From NCBI RefSeq assembly GCF_035046485.1, contig NC_085137.1, positions 11,362,252-11,426,251 on the forward strand: a stretch of DNA of 64,000 nt, written 5' to 3'. A program made the translations under genes and the position numbers. A model generated the notes under the pieces. It did no database searches and was not told the origin of the DNA. It worked only from the letters and a program-made list of their open reading frames with translations. Of the stretch, positions 22,420 through 34,848 are shown piece by piece. How positions within the stretch are numbered: position 1 is the first letter of the stretch; every line of letters starts with the position of its first letter. Source of the stretch: Aedes albopictus (taxonomy: Eukaryota > Arthropoda > Insecta > Diptera > Culicidae).

Positions 22420-22736
22420 CCCTCGAGCAGTCGCGTCTTTGACTACCTGCAGTGACGCCGCGCTCACGCTGTGTACCATATGCGTGCATACGCGCCAACT
22501 TGTGACGTAGTTGGGGGGGCAAGGCCTCTCAAAATCAATCAAATTCGTAAAATTTTGACGCAGTTCATCTAGTTTAGGCATATTTATGTGAAAACTAGTG
22601 TATTGAGCTTAAAAAAGTTGAATTTTGTCCAATTTTGGAGAGCTTCGCCCCCCCAACTACGTTACAAGTTGGCGCCTATGTATGCGTGCATTTTTCATGG
22701 TGCGTGTACTCAGTACACGACGCGACCGCTCCCGGG
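22420..22736. mobile_element. 317-bp inverted-repeat element with piggyBac-like ends
   Basis: The ends are CCCTCGAGCAGTCGCGTC and, on the minus strand, CCCGGGAGCGGTCGCGTC, flanked by ATAA on the left and TTAA (22737-22740) on the right. The subterminal 'CCAACTTGTGACGTAGTTGG' is mirrored on the other arm ('CCAACTACGTTACAAGTTGG'). Confidence 0.7.
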
Positions 22737-22740
22737 TTAA

Positions 22741-23640
22741 ATTAATACATCAATCACAATTCCCAAGTTGAACTAATTTATCGTGTCTTGTCTACTCAGG
22801 TTTAGTGTTTGTCCTAGTTTCCGTTGACTCCGGAATGTGATCCCGTACGGTATACTGATATGGCCTGCTTATTGTTTGTGGTTACAATTTAGGTTTTCAT
22901 TGCTACATATGCTACAATTTACCTCTAACTCATTACCACCTATCCGAAATTCCACTTGGACCTAGATTTACACCGTACGCTGCATACTATCTGTGATTTT
23001 AGTTAGGGAATATGTATTTTCGCATTAGGAATTACAATAACGAGTGACGTTTTCTAATCCAATTTACCTTCAATTTGAGCACACAACTTCTGCACAGTAT
23101 GCTCCACTCTGATAATGCTAGGTACTTATCACTATGTACTACAAATTGGAGTTTGGTTCACTTGCTAATAATTAAATAGTAGCATTTATTATTTAGAGGA
23201 ATTCAACAGTCTGCTAATTCTCTTCTGATCGTTTGTTTTTTTTTATCATGTTTGTTTTGCTCGCTGGCTACACACTAACAGTTTACGCTACACTCGTTTT
23301 TGTCAGTGGCGGCGAATACTTGTGGGGACTAATATAGGTGCGTTCGCAGATTGCGGAACATCTTCATTAATTCTAAGTGTTGTGATTAATTCGAAGATGA
23401 TAATAGAGGTAAACAGCAGTTAAGATGCGGCTTATTTTTCGAAACTTGTTGAAAACTGGAATTCGTATGCTCACATGGAAAAATAAACCTCTAAATTTGA
23501 GCCATTCATATTGCATTGAGATTCAGAGGTGGCGTGAACGCCTCAATGTTCTCAATTTTCAACCGATTTTACCATCTCTTTGCATGAATCTTTTACATCA
23601 GCTAAAATTAGATTGCATATACTTTGGTGGATTGACTTAC
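22741..23640. other. no feature seen
   Basis: Single-copy-looking AT-rich sequence. The 90-codon frame at 23425-23697 has no recognisable domain and runs into the minisatellite. Confidence 0.45.
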
Positions 23641-24530
23641 TTCGATGGAACTTACTGTTTACTTATCACTCCTCACTCTTCACTAATGGATCACTAAAAT
23701 AACTAAAACGGCCGCTATGAAATGAATAGATAGCGCCACCGTAGCCTTGTGTGTTTGACGTAACTCGACTGCTGTCACTGTGTTACCGTCCATATACGGT
23801 GGCGCTTTTGTTTTGATGCGGTGAGTAGTGGAAAAGTCGGCTTCAATGATCCATTATTCCTCACTCTGCACTGCTTATTTCTTACATCACACCACTTCAA
23901 ATCGATCATTCCTCATTCTCTAACCTTTTGCTTCTAATTTCTCACTATTCACAGAGATTCACGCACTCCAGTTTTCTCTTCTCAATGCTCACTCTTCACT
24001 GCTTACTCGTCATTCACTGCTAATTCCCAACTACTCACAGATTCACACACTGGTAAAAATGTCTTGATTCCTTCTATGTCCCGGGCACCCGGATTTTTGC
24101 AATAAAGGCAAACACATGCTTTTTATTAGGACGGAACATACCTTTGAAGAAGCACCATACATCTGTGCCTCAGATGATGTTGTTTTTCCTACATTGGCGG
24201 GTATTGATAATACAATGCACTTACATTGGATGCGATTTGGCACATGCATATTTGCCAATAAGTATGTGCGGATTTCCCTAAATGCACTACTTACTGCTAA
24301 ATTATTACACCTCACTTTTCACTGCTTATAAATCGCTGCTTACTTGTCAATCCTCATTCTTCACTATTCACTCTTCACTCCACACTCTTCATTTCTCAAT
24401 ACTCAGTAATCTTTGCTCACTACTAAGAGCTATTAGCTTCTCATGGCTAACTACTTACTTTTCACTATTTACTTTTCATTGTTAACTTCTCACTATTCTT
24501 TGCTTACCTTCTCATTTTTCATTGCTTATT
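23640..24530 (+). repeat. pyrimidine-rich minisatellite in separate blocks
   Basis: Blocks at about 23640-23695, 23860-24040 and 24300-24530 repeat 'CTCACTCTTCACTGCTTA'-type sequence. A short inverted repeat (AGCGCCACCGTA / TACGGTGGCGCT) lies at 23733-23810. The intervening 24050-24300 is not recognised. Confidence 0.65.
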
Positions 24531-24534
24531 CCTC

Positions 24535-25296
24535 CCTCGCGAGAAAATGAGGAAGCGATTTTGGTGATTTTCTGAGGAATGAATATAAAACTCAGAAATT
24601 GCAACGCAAATCCTTAACAGCACGGAGTGCGAGCTCGTCGCGCAGCGAGGAGTTCGCCCAACACTCATCCTTGCTTGTCGTGTTTCTCACGTCTACTCAC
24701 ACTCAAAAAGAACTCGGGAGTTCCACTCCCATACAAAGAAAGACTCATCATCGGTTCTTTATTCGTTCTTCTCTTCCTCGCTCAGTTTATATTGCCTCTC
24801 TGTTCGGAATTCGTTCACTCCCTTGAAACGAGGTAGAAGTAAAACACCGCTCTAGAGCATGTTGCAAAACTCTTTTGATTTTGGGGAAGATTATCAAGCC
24901 TGCTCGGTACTCATTCCAAACTCCTCGCTTATTATTACCCCGCACTACTCACTTTACACTCCTCACTGCTCCACGGAATTCACGCTACTGGTTACTCCAA
25001 CTTCTTTGTTCACTCCATATTGACACATTCTACGGGCCCCGTATCATCAATACCAATTTTTCAAAGTTAAGTTCTGACATATTTGACATTTTTATCACAT
25101 TCTACATTACTTTTGTCATCCAAAAATGTATTCGACATGATATTAGTGTGACAATAAATATAAATTGAACGACGATTAAGATTAACATTAAAATCGCGAT
25201 TTTAAGTCTTTTAGGCACACTTTTTATCCAAACTATCGTATTTCAAACACCAACACACTGATTTTTCAAAAGTCTTCCATCATTTGTAGATAAATA
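24535..25296. other. unannotated sequence, partly pyrimidine-rich
   Basis: It includes 'GAATATAAAACTCAG', which could be a TATA-like element, and short competing frames at 24599-24836. No family is recognised. Confidence 0.4.
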
Positions 25297-25894
25297 CAGT
25301 ATGCGGCAGGAAAAAATGCGAAAGTGTTTTTCAACTTCAAACCTCATTTTCGTCCATTTGACATTAACCAATCTATGTTTCAACGTTCCATGATCTATAA
25401 TAGGCTAGTTTTCTGAAAAGTTAATTAAAAAATTTCCCATTTTGGTCACTAACCTTTACAGGGCGGCGCCTGAAGATGAAGACAACCAGAATTTTCAAAC
25501 CGCAGAAAATCGCACAGGTCGCTAAATTTCGCATCTGATAAAACAAAATTTTTGATTTTCTCTACAATATCATCAAATATATGTACTTATTTCATCTGGT
25601 ATGTGAAACTACATGGCTCTGGATCAGTGTTATCTGGTTGTTCATCGAATTTGAGCTAATTTTGTTACTGTTATAGTCATTTTGTTTAATGACCATTGGG
25701 CGCGCAGTTTATTGATATCCGCTTATTAGGCCTACATTATCACATGTTAAACATCAAATATGTTCATTTTTATTTTTCAGTGCTAGAATATAGACATTGA
25801 CTGATACACTGTCATGAAAAAATAGTCATACATATCCCACATTTAGCGTGTAATAGTGCCTTGAACTTTTCGCATTTTTTCCTGCCGCACCCTG
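25297..25894. mobile_element. TA-flanked inverted-repeat element, 598 bp
   Basis: The ends CAGTATGCGGCAGGAAAAAA and, on the minus strand, CAGGGTGCGGCAGGAAAAAA are inverted for about 28 bp and flanked by TA (25295-25296, 25895-25896). No transposase frame is present. Confidence 0.85.
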
Positions 25895-25974
25895 TATATG
25901 TAGATTTTTTAGCATAAAAAGATTTTTAATCGGAAGACTTTACAACTCTGAAATATGGCTGATCATAGTATGGG

Positions 25975-26470
25975 TTTTTATTGCGTTGTAACGTCACGAA
26001 AAATCAACATTTTTAAATTTTATCCAAATACGGAAAACGTTACATATATGAAATTTTGTATGCTCTTTGTACTCGAAAAGATCTTTAAAATGAGATAAAA
26101 AAAATAAAATCGGTTCACGGAAGCCTGAGTTTCACCTGGTTGAAGTTTGCGTTGTAACGTCACGAAAAAAAAGTTATGTGGAGAAGACCAAATCTTTCTG
26201 GCTTGGACGGCTTCTGAATTGAACAAACGTAGTTCTATATTCAAAACAGTTTCGTTCTCGTTGTGCATGAGCTCTTTTTCGAGATATAAATTGCGTACCA
26301 TTGCCGGTAAATAAACTACGTAGACTTTTGAAGGACGGAGGAGATGGTGTTTGGCCAAAATCTACGATGTAATTGTACTGCGATATTGTAAAATTTTTTA
26401 ATCGTAATCTAATACCACTCAAACCGAAAATTTCTGTGATATGAGTGGCCAACAGACGAAACACTGACGA
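25975..26470 (+). repeat. repeat carrying CGTTGTAACGTCACG boxes
   Basis: The box occurs at about 25984 and 26151, 167 bp apart, with AT-rich sequence between. The same box is used at similar spacing in the duplicated block at 36.3-38.0 kb. Confidence 0.65.
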
Positions 26471-26534
26471 AATTACAAAGTTATTAAGTTGGTCAAAGAC
26501 TTACAGTTGAAGGATAGTTTGATTTAAAGTTCCA

Positions 26535-26775
26535 CCAACAGGCGGCGCTAGAGAACTTACAAATTTTAAATTTCATACATCTCAGGATCCCTTTTACATA
26601 GAAATACGATTTCTTCGGCAAAGTTGTTTGGTAAGTAAAGGGCTTGCAGTTGATTTACCAATAGATGCGAGATTTTGCCACTAGAAGACGTTAGTTTCCA
26701 TTTTGCAAAAGCAGGCAAGGGATTAGAATTTCTTGAAAGTATTCTACAAGCTGGAACTTTTTTCACTTTGGACAT
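26535..26775 (-). repeat. diverged unit of the 143-bp satellite family
   Basis: On the minus strand it has 'TCTAGCGCCGCCTG', a 'TTTGCCGAAGAAA' block and 'GAGATGTATGAAATT', the same order as in the array at 32.2-34.8 kb. The 69-codon minus frame is a product of the repeat. Confidence 0.5.
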
Positions 26776-26884
26776 ATTGTATTCAAATCAACATGTAATC
26801 AAAGATCAATATATAATTCTTAACTTTCAAAATTTAATTTGATTTGATTCACTTATTCCTTAGATATAAGAGTTACTGTTGACT

Positions 26885-27255
26885 CTCTACATCTCGATAT
26901 TGAAGAAACCATCGAGATAGGGAGAGATCGAACTCAAGAACCAATGTGTAATGCACACTAGATTGAAAAATCATCAGTAACTAGGAAAAACCGTCAACAA
27001 ACAGATGTCACTTCACCTTCCCAGAATGTTTTGCACCTAAGAAACGAGATCTAGCAACCTGTAAAAACGGACATATCGACATATGGAGAGAAAAACTCGA
27101 ACAAAAACGAACGAGATCGCATCGAGATAGAGAGATATCGAGATAAGGAGATATCGACATGTAGAAGGTAAAATGTATGCAGATTGAAGTAACCGACCAA
27201 ACCATTGAGATAGGGAGAGATATCGAGATGTAGAACATCGACATGTGGAGAGTCG
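26885..27255 (+). repeat. degenerate GAGATATCGA repeat
   Basis: Variants of 'CATCGAGATAGGGAGAGAT', 'ATCGACATGTAGA' and 'GGAGAGTCGAC' recur through the segment, most densely after 27060. Confidence 0.65.
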
Positions 27256-27279
27256 ACTATATTAGAACACAGTCAAAAA

Positions 27280-27560
27280 AATGATTCTGCTTAAGGACAG
27301 ACTTGTTAGAATCCCAAAATGGCCGCCACAATGGCCGACTTTGGCTCCTACTCACGATTTTGAGGGCACAAATCTCTTCGTTAACAAAACCAGAACTCCT
27401 GAGCTTCTGGTTTTAAGTTTATTACAAGTGAGCAAGAACAGAATAATAAAATGCACTGTTATTTGAAGCTGGCTTCTTGAGATTTGTGCGTTTGAAGTTC
27501 TGATGCACTGTTGAAGCGGGATTTCAAGACGTTTGTCCTTAAAGCGCTCCATCTTAGTGC
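27280..27560 (-). repeat. dispersed repeat with a short conserved frame, copy 1
   Basis: On the minus strand 'GACAAACGTCTTGAAATCCC' and 'CTTCAACAGTGCATCAGAAC' match 48800-48900. The translated frame IPLQQCIRTS.AQISR is kept in both copies, though each is short and lacks a recognised domain. Its end nearest 27310 carries 'AAAATGGCCGCC'. Confidence 0.7.
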
Positions 27561-27689
27561 AGAGCTAACCAATCAAGTCCAAAACTGTAGAAAATACAGA
27601 TAACATATATATTTTACAAAAAGTTACGGCTTGTTGAATGTGTTTTGGGTAATCAATGAAATTTGCACGCTTTTGAAAATTTGCAACTA

Positions 27690-28075
27690 CCACCACTGTG
27701 TGGCAGACACTAATGCCATACGGCTATTAAACTGAAAGTCTAGTGATCTACCAAACAACTTTAATAAAGCAACCATCTTTCCAATTAATCACGATCCTGA
27801 GATAAGTAAAACTAAAAATGTGTATGCCCTCTAGCGCCTCCAAGTGGAAGGATTTGAAATCATACGGCCCATCAATTGAAAGTTCTCGACCAGCCAAACA
27901 ATTTTGTCAAGGACACCAACTGTCTAAATAGTTAGGATCTTGAAATATATGGGATGAATATTACGTCAGTGTTACATCTATTTTTGATGTAACAAGAATC
28001 ACCGACAAACAGACGTAACACCTACGAAATTGAAACTCATATATCTCAAGACTCTAATTCACTAGTCGACAAAAT
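27690..28075 (+). repeat. diverged units of the 143-bp satellite family
   Basis: 'CTCTAGCGCCTCCAAGTGG', 'AAACAATTTTGTCAAGGACA' and 'TAGGATCTTGAAATAT' follow in the family order. 'CGACAAACAGACGTAACACC' at about 28004 is an end of the MITE family seen at 59216-59478. Confidence 0.5.
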
Positions 28076-28078
28076 TGA

Positions 28079-31005
28079 AACTTTTTTCACGCACTTTGAC
28101 CATTTGTTCCATTTCTAATGGAATTTGGCCCGCTGAATCCGAATCTGACTTCAGAATTCCTGTAACACGTACAGTTTTTGAGAAAAATAGGGTTTTATTC
28201 ACAAATTTTCATATTTTCAAAGAAAATTTAATATTGTCTTTAAAATTTTAAATTTTTCATCTGCTCATTATAACCAATATTCATATTCAATAGATTTTGA
28301 TCCACTGAGTCTGAATCTGACCTAATAATTTTAGTAATACGTAAATTTTTTGAGAAAAATTAGGTTTTATTGGCAAATTCCATATTTTCATAGAAAATAG
28401 ACAACTTTTTATTTATAATTTTATTTTTTTTTATCTGTCCATCTTTACCAATATTTATATTCAATAGATTTTCATATTCTGATTTGCAATCTGACCTAAG
28501 AACTTCTGTAACACGTAAAATTTTTGAGTAAATAGGGTTTTAAACACAAATTTCATATTTTCATAGAAAATAAACTACTGTCTTTACAATTTTAATTTTT
28601 TTTATCTGCTCATCTCAACCAATATTTGTATTTAATAGATTTTCATATACTGATTCGGAATCTGACCTATGAATTTCTGTAACACGTAATTTTTTTTAGA
28701 AATATAGGGTTTTATTCACAAATTTCAGTTTTTCACATAAAATAAAATATTGTTTTTATATTTTTCAATTTTCCATCTGCTCATCATAACCAATATTTTT
28801 ATTCAATAGATTTTGATCCACTGATTCAGAAACTGGCCTAAGAGTTTCTGTAACACGTAAAATTTTTAAGAAAGTAGGGTATTATTCACAAAATTTCATA
28901 TTTTCAGAGAAAACTTAATATTGTCTTTATAATTTCAAATTTTTTCATCTGCTCATTATAACCAATATTCATATTCAATAGATTTTGAACCATTGAGTCA
29001 GAATCTGACCTAATAATTTTAGTAACACGTATTTTTTTTCAGAAAAATTGGGTTTTATTCACAAATTCCATATTTTCATAGAAAATAGACTATTGTATTT
29101 ATAATTTTATTATTTTATTTGCCCATGTTTTCCAATATTTATATTAAATAAATTTTCATATTATGATTTGCAATCTGACCTAAAAATTTCTGTAACACGT
29201 AAAATTTTTGAGAAAAATAGAATTTTAAATACAAAATTTCATATTTTCATATAAAATAAACAACTGTCTTTATAATATTATTTTTTTCATAGAAAATAAA
29301 CTACTGACTTTATAATTTTAATTTTTTTCTATCTGCTCATCTCAACCAATATTTGTTTTAATAGATTTTCATATACTGATTCGGAATCTGACCTAAGAAT
29401 TTCTGTAACACGTACAATTTTTGAGAATAATAGGGTTTTATTCACAAATTTCATATTTTCATATAGAATAAAATATTGTTTTTATAATTTTCAATTTTCC
29501 ACCTGCTCATCATAACCAATTTTTTTATTGAAAAGATTTTGATCTACTGATTCAGAATGTGGCCTAAGAAATTCCGTAACAGATAAAATTTTAGTAGGGA
29601 TTATTCAAAAAATTTCATATTTTCATATGTCTTTATAAGTTTAATATTTTTATCTGCTCATCTTAACCAATATTTGTATTTAATAGATTTTTATATTCTG
29701 ATCCAGAATCTGACCTAAGAATTTCCGTAACACGTAAAATTTTAGAGAAAAATGGAATTATACAAAAAAAATCATATTCTCATAGAAAATAAACAGTTGT
29801 CTCCATAATTTTCATATTTTTATCTGCGCATCTTAACCATTATTTGTATTTAATAGATTTTCATATACTGACCTAAGAATTTCTGTAACACGTACAGCTT
29901 TTAAGAAAAAACACAAAATTTCATATTTTTAGAGAAAAGAAAATACTGTCTTTAAAATTTTATCTCCTCATCTTAACCAATATTTAATAGATTTTGATCC
30001 AATGATTCGGAAACTGACCTAAGAATTTCTGTAACCCGTGAATTTTTTGAGAAAAAATAAAACCCCATAGCGCAGGTTAATTAGGTTGTTACCCAGAAAT
30101 GTAAGTAGATCATTTTTTTGTATATGCTATTGAATTAATCGAAATATATTTGAAACTTTGAAGCTGCCCAGTTTGGCAACTACCCAGACTGTGTTTTCCT
30201 TTTACATACGCCAACAATTATTTTTCTTAAAAATTGTACGTGTTACAGAAATTCTTGGGTCAGATTTCGAATCAGTATATGTAAATCCATTAAACATAAA
30301 TATTTGTTAAGATGAGCAGATAAAAAAAAAATAAAATTATAAAGACAATAGTTTTTCCATGAAAATATGAAATTTTGTGAATAAAATATTTTTCTCATAA
30401 ATTTTACGTGTTACAGAAATTCATAGGTGAGAATACGAATAAGTGAAATAGAATCTTTTAAATATAAAATATGAATTAAGATGAGTAGATAAAAACTTTA
30501 AAATTATAAAGACAATATTTTATTTTCTTTGAAAATATGAAATTTTGTGAATAAAACCCCATTTTTCTCAAAAACTGCACGTGTTACAGAGATTTTTAGG
30601 TTAGTTACCAAATCGGTGGATGAAAATCTAATAAATATAAATATTGGCTAAAATGAGGAGATAAAAAATTGAAATTAAAAAGACAATAGTATATTTTCTT
30701 TAAAAATATGAAATTTTGTAAATAAAACCCCATTTTTCTCAAAAAAAATTACGTTTTACAAAAATTCTTAGGTCAGATTCTGAATCAGTGAATCAAAATC
30801 TATTGAATTTAAATACTGGTTATGATGAGCAGATAAAAAAAATATAAATATTAAGACAACATTTTGTTTTCTATAAAAATATGAAATTTTGTGAATAAAA
30901 CCCTATTTTTCTCAAAAACTGTACGTGTTACACCAATTCCGAAGTCAGATTCGGAATCAGCGGGCCAAAATCCTTCGGAAATGGATCAAGTGGTCAAAGT
31001 GCGTG
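28079..31005. mobile_element. Foldback-like inverted array of ~170-bp tandem units
   Basis: The marker 'CTGTAACACGTAAAATTTTT' recurs near 28163, 28345, 28509, 28680, 28850, 29023, 29192, 29405, 29576, 29728, 29887 and 30031, mostly 145-180 bp apart. Its reverse complement recurs near 30238, 30407, 30578, 30752 and 30921. The outer edges are inverted copies (about 28079-28180 and 30905-31005, sharing GCACTTTGACCA and 'TCAGATTCGGAATCAGCGGG'). The centre (30060-30200) is unique. The arms are unequal, 12 units against 5. There is no coding frame. Confidence 0.8.
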
Positions 31006-31009
31006 ATCT

Positions 31010-31130
31010 ACTGTCGACCAGTGTTACTTAGACTTTAGACTTTAGAATGTTGATGTCTTTGGAAAAGTTGTTTATCTTGTCAAGAATTTTCAGTTTAACC
31101 CATTAACGCCCGAATTATGCCACAATCACA
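31010..31130 (-). repeat. diverged unit of the 143-bp satellite family
   Basis: The 'TTGATGTCTTTGGAAAAGTTG' core, read on the minus strand, parallels the 'CAACTTTGCCGAAGACA' core of the array. It lies between the Foldback-like structure and the array. Confidence 0.4.
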
Positions 31131-31317
31131 GTAGATGTCTGATTTTTTCTGGAGTACCTCAACCCCATAAAAGAAAGTTATTGCAGTAATTTAAACGGAA
31201 ATCTACGGTGAAATTTTCGTTTTATTACACAGTGGGGCATATGTACGTGAAACGTTGAAAAAATATTTTTTTTATTTTTTTTTTGCGCAGCTATCTTATT
31301 TCTATGAGTTATGTAAA

Positions 31318-31540
31318 TTGGCTTCGTGGCCGAGCGGTTAGCGGCGTCAGTCGTTTAGGTGTCTCGTAAGCCTCGGAGTGTGGGTTCGATTCCCGCTCCA
31401 GTCGGGGAAAACTTTTCGTCAAACGAAAAATTCTCCACTGGGCCACTGGGCGTTATATGTGTTGTCCGTTGTCAAATGTTAGTATTGTTCAGTCTGTAGA
31501 GGCCGCAAGGTCGAAGACGGTGTATTTGTCTTTATTTTAG
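31318..31540 (+). mobile_element. tRNA-derived SINE, class II type
   Basis: The head at about 31319-31404 has the A box 'GTGGCCGAGCGGTTAGCG' and the B box 'GTGGGTTCGATTCCCG' at a spacing that implies a long variable arm, as in Ser/Leu tRNAs. The body 'GGGCCACTGGGCGTTATATG' matches the minus-strand SINE at 16320-16548. Confidence 0.85.
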
Positions 31541-32214
31541 ATGACTGATCAAAGTTGATATTCTCCTAATAAAAAAGATACAGTTTGAAATTTTCCAGAA
31601 ATGGATTACATTAGTGATAACTAAAACAATCTGCTAGTAGCTTATCAATGGATAGTATTCAACAGTTTTTAGGCATTTCAATATGCATCATTCTAATAAT
31701 TTTTATATATAATGGGTTGATATTCGGCATTCTAGTAGTATATCCTGCCCACCGTATCCTTCTGGCTTTTCGAGCACGTTGCTCATCTTCTCCCGCCACA
31801 CACCGTTATCTAGTACAGAGCGAAAGATTAGCTTAGCACTCGTCATTCGAAAACTCCAAATATTTGCAATTATTCTTTGAGCTTGGTTTATGTTTCATTT
31901 TTATAAAGGACCACCTTATGAGCGTTCCAATCAGTAGGTCGGCTCCAGAGGCATGTCCGACCCAAACGAATGTCTTTGAGATGAAAGTCACAATGAACCT
32001 GAGTAAAGATAACAAATTGATAGCACATAGCACGTTATCGAAAATTACGTTATCATAAGTTCAAGTTGATAACTTATTATACTATACCATATTTTGTTCA
32101 GTATTATATTTAGCAAAATGAGACGGCTGTTTTATACCTAGCTGGTTTTGTTATCAATCAGTAGCCATGCAGTTCTATTTCATCGTAAAATTTATTAATA
32201 TTTGTTCAAAATAT
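31541..32214. other. AT-rich sequence, no feature accepted
   Basis: Frames at 31648-31836, 31833-32033 and 31864-32058 are 62-66 codons. The first has a hydrophobic N-terminus but no recognised family. Confidence 0.45.
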
Positions 32215-34800
32215 TTAGAGCCCACTTGCGCCACGTAGCGGACAAACCTACAACCAACTTGTTCACTATAGGATAGCTCTTGATGTCCTGATCGACCTTG
32301 TCGAAGTCAAAATTCTTCTATGTAGTCTGATTCTCGAGATACAGAAGTTCAGAATGTTTATAGCTCACTAGCACCACCTAACGAATAAACTCAGAACCAA
32401 CTAGTTCACTATGCGTTAGCCCTTAATGTACTGATCAACTTTGCCGAAGACGAAATTCTACTATGTAGCCTGATTTTCGAGATACAGAAGTTCATAATTT
32501 GTAGGGCTCACTAGCGCCACCTAGCGGATAATCCTAAAAGGAACTAGTTAACTATCCATTAGCCCTTGATGTCCTGATCAACTTTGCCGAAGGCGAAATT
32601 ATTCTATGCAGTCTGATTCTCAAGATACAGAAGTTCAGAATTTTTAGAGTTCACTTGCGCCACCTAGTGGACAAACCTACAATCAACTAGTTCACTATAG
32701 GATAGCTGTTGATGTCATGATCGAGTTTGCCGAAGACAGAATACTTCTATGTAGTCGGATTCTCGAAATACAGAGGTTTAATTTTTTTTGACTCTAAAGC
32801 GCCACCTAATGGTTAAGCCCAGAACCAACTTGTTCACTATCGGATAGCTATTGATGTCCTGATCAACCTTGCCGAAGACAAGATTCTTCTATATAGTCGG
32901 GTTCTCAAGATATAGAGATTTTTTTTTATAGAGATTTTTTTAAGATATTAAGATTTTTTAAGACTCACTAGCGCCACCTAACGGATATATCTAGAACCAA
33001 CTAGTTCACTATCGGATAGATATTGGTGTCCTGATCAACCTTGCAGAAGACGAAATTCTTCTATGTAGTCGGATTCTCAAGATACAGAGATTTATTTTTT
33101 TAGGACTCACTAGCGCCAGCTCACGAATAAACCTAGAACCAACTAGTTCACTATCGGATAGCTCTTGATGTCCTGATCAACTTTGCCGAAGACAAAATAC
33201 TTCTATGTACTCTGGTGTTTAGAAACAAAAGTTAAGAATTTCTATGACTCGCTAGCGCCACCAAGTGGATAAACCTAGAACCACCTAGTTTAGTATCGGT
33301 TAGCTTTTAATGTCCTGATCAACCTTGTCGAAGACGAGATTTTGAAATTCTTCTATGTAGTCGGATTCTCAAGATAAAAAAAATTCAGATTTTTTTGAGC
33401 AAACTTGCTCCACCTAGCGGACAAACCTACAATCAACTAGTTCACTATAGGATAGCTGTTGATGTCCTGATCGAGGTTGCCGAAGACAGAATACTTCTAT
33501 GTAGTCGGATTCTCGAGATACAGAGGTTTAATTTTTTTTGGACTCAAAAGCGCCACCTAACGGTTAAGCCCAGAACCAACTAGTTCACTATCGGATAGCT
33601 ATTGGTGTTCTGATCAACCTTGCCGAAGACAAAATTCTTCTATGTTGTCGGATTCTCGAGATATAGAGGTTTAAATTTTTTAAGACTCACTAGCGCCACC
33701 TTACGGTTAAACCTAGAACGAACTAGTTCACTATCGGATAGCTGTTGATGTCCGGATCAACCTTGCCGAAGACAAAATTCTTCTATGTAGTCGGATTCTC
33801 GAGATAAAGAGGTTTATTTTTTTAGAGTCCACTAGCGCCATCTAACGGATAAACCTAGAACCAACTAGTTCACTATCGGATAGCTATTGATGTCCTGATC
33901 AACCTTGCCGAAGACGAAATTCTTCTATGTAGTCGGATTCTCGAGATACAAAGGTTTAATTTTTTTAAGACTCACTAGCGCCACCTAACGGATTAATCTA
34001 GAACCAACTAGTTCACTATCGAATAGCTATTGATGTCCTGATCAACCTTGCCGAAGACGAAATTCTTCTATGTAGTCGGATTCTCAAGATACGGAGATTT
34101 TTTATGACTCACTAACGCCACCTAGCGGACAAACCTACAATCAACTAGTTCACTCTCGGATAGCTGTTGATGTCCTGATCAACTTTGCCGAAGACAGAAT
34201 TCTTCTATGTAATTTGATACTCGAGATAAAGAGGTTTATTTTTTTAGAGCCCACTAGCGCCATCTAACGGATAAACCTAGAACCAACTAGTTCACTATCG
34301 GATAGCTATTGATGTCCTGATCAACCTTGCCGAAGACGAAATTCTTCTATGTAGTCGGATTCTCAAGATACAGAGATTTTTTTATGACTCACTAACGCCA
34401 CCTAGCGGACAAACCTACAATCAACTAGTTCACTCTCGGATAGCTGTTGATGTCCTGATCAACTTTGCCGAAGACAGAATTCTTCTATGTAATTTGATTC
34501 TCGAGATAAAGAGGTTTATTTTTTTAGAGCCCACTAGCGCCATCTAACGGATAAACCTAGAACCAACTAGTTCACTATCGGATAGCTATTGATGTCCTGA
34601 TCAACCTTGCCGAAGACGAAATTCTTCTATGTAGTCGGATTCTCGAGATACAAAGGTTTAAATTTTTTAGGACTCACTAGCGCCACCTAGCGGATAAACC
34701 TAGAATCAACTAGTTCACTATCGGATAGCTCTTGATGTCCTGATCAACTTTGCTGAATATATTTTTTTTCTATGTAGTCTGATTCTCAAGATACGAAGGC
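32215..34800 (+). repeat. homogeneous satellite array, ~143-bp unit, about 18 copies
   Basis: Each unit has, in order, 'AGCGCCACCTAACGGATAAA', 'CCAACTAGTTCACTATCGGA', 'TTGATGTCCTGATCAACCTT', 'GCCGAAGACGAAATTCTTCT' and 'ATGTAGTCGGATTCTCGAGA'. The GCGCCACCT marker falls near 32228, 32371, 32512, 32656, 32800, 32971, 33112, 33254, 33409, 33551, 33694, 33834, 33977, 34115, 34257, 34396, 34538 and 34681. Units are far more alike than the single units elsewhere in the window. Unit size and compact tandem form resemble, from memory, the culicine tapiR piRNA satellite locus. Function is inferred only. Confidence 0.85.
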
Positions 34801-34848
34801 GACAGTATTGGCAATGGCTCTTGACGAAACACCTGTCAGCACAATGCA

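Noticed and set aside
31319..31404. Possible functional Ser/Leu tRNA gene
   Set aside because: The A and B boxes are good, but a SINE body shared with 16320-16548 follows directly, so it is a SINE head.
28079..34800. CRISPR-like regular repeats
   Set aside because: Units are 143-170 bp of continuous satellite with no short repeat/unique spacer pattern, and the genome is eukaryotic.
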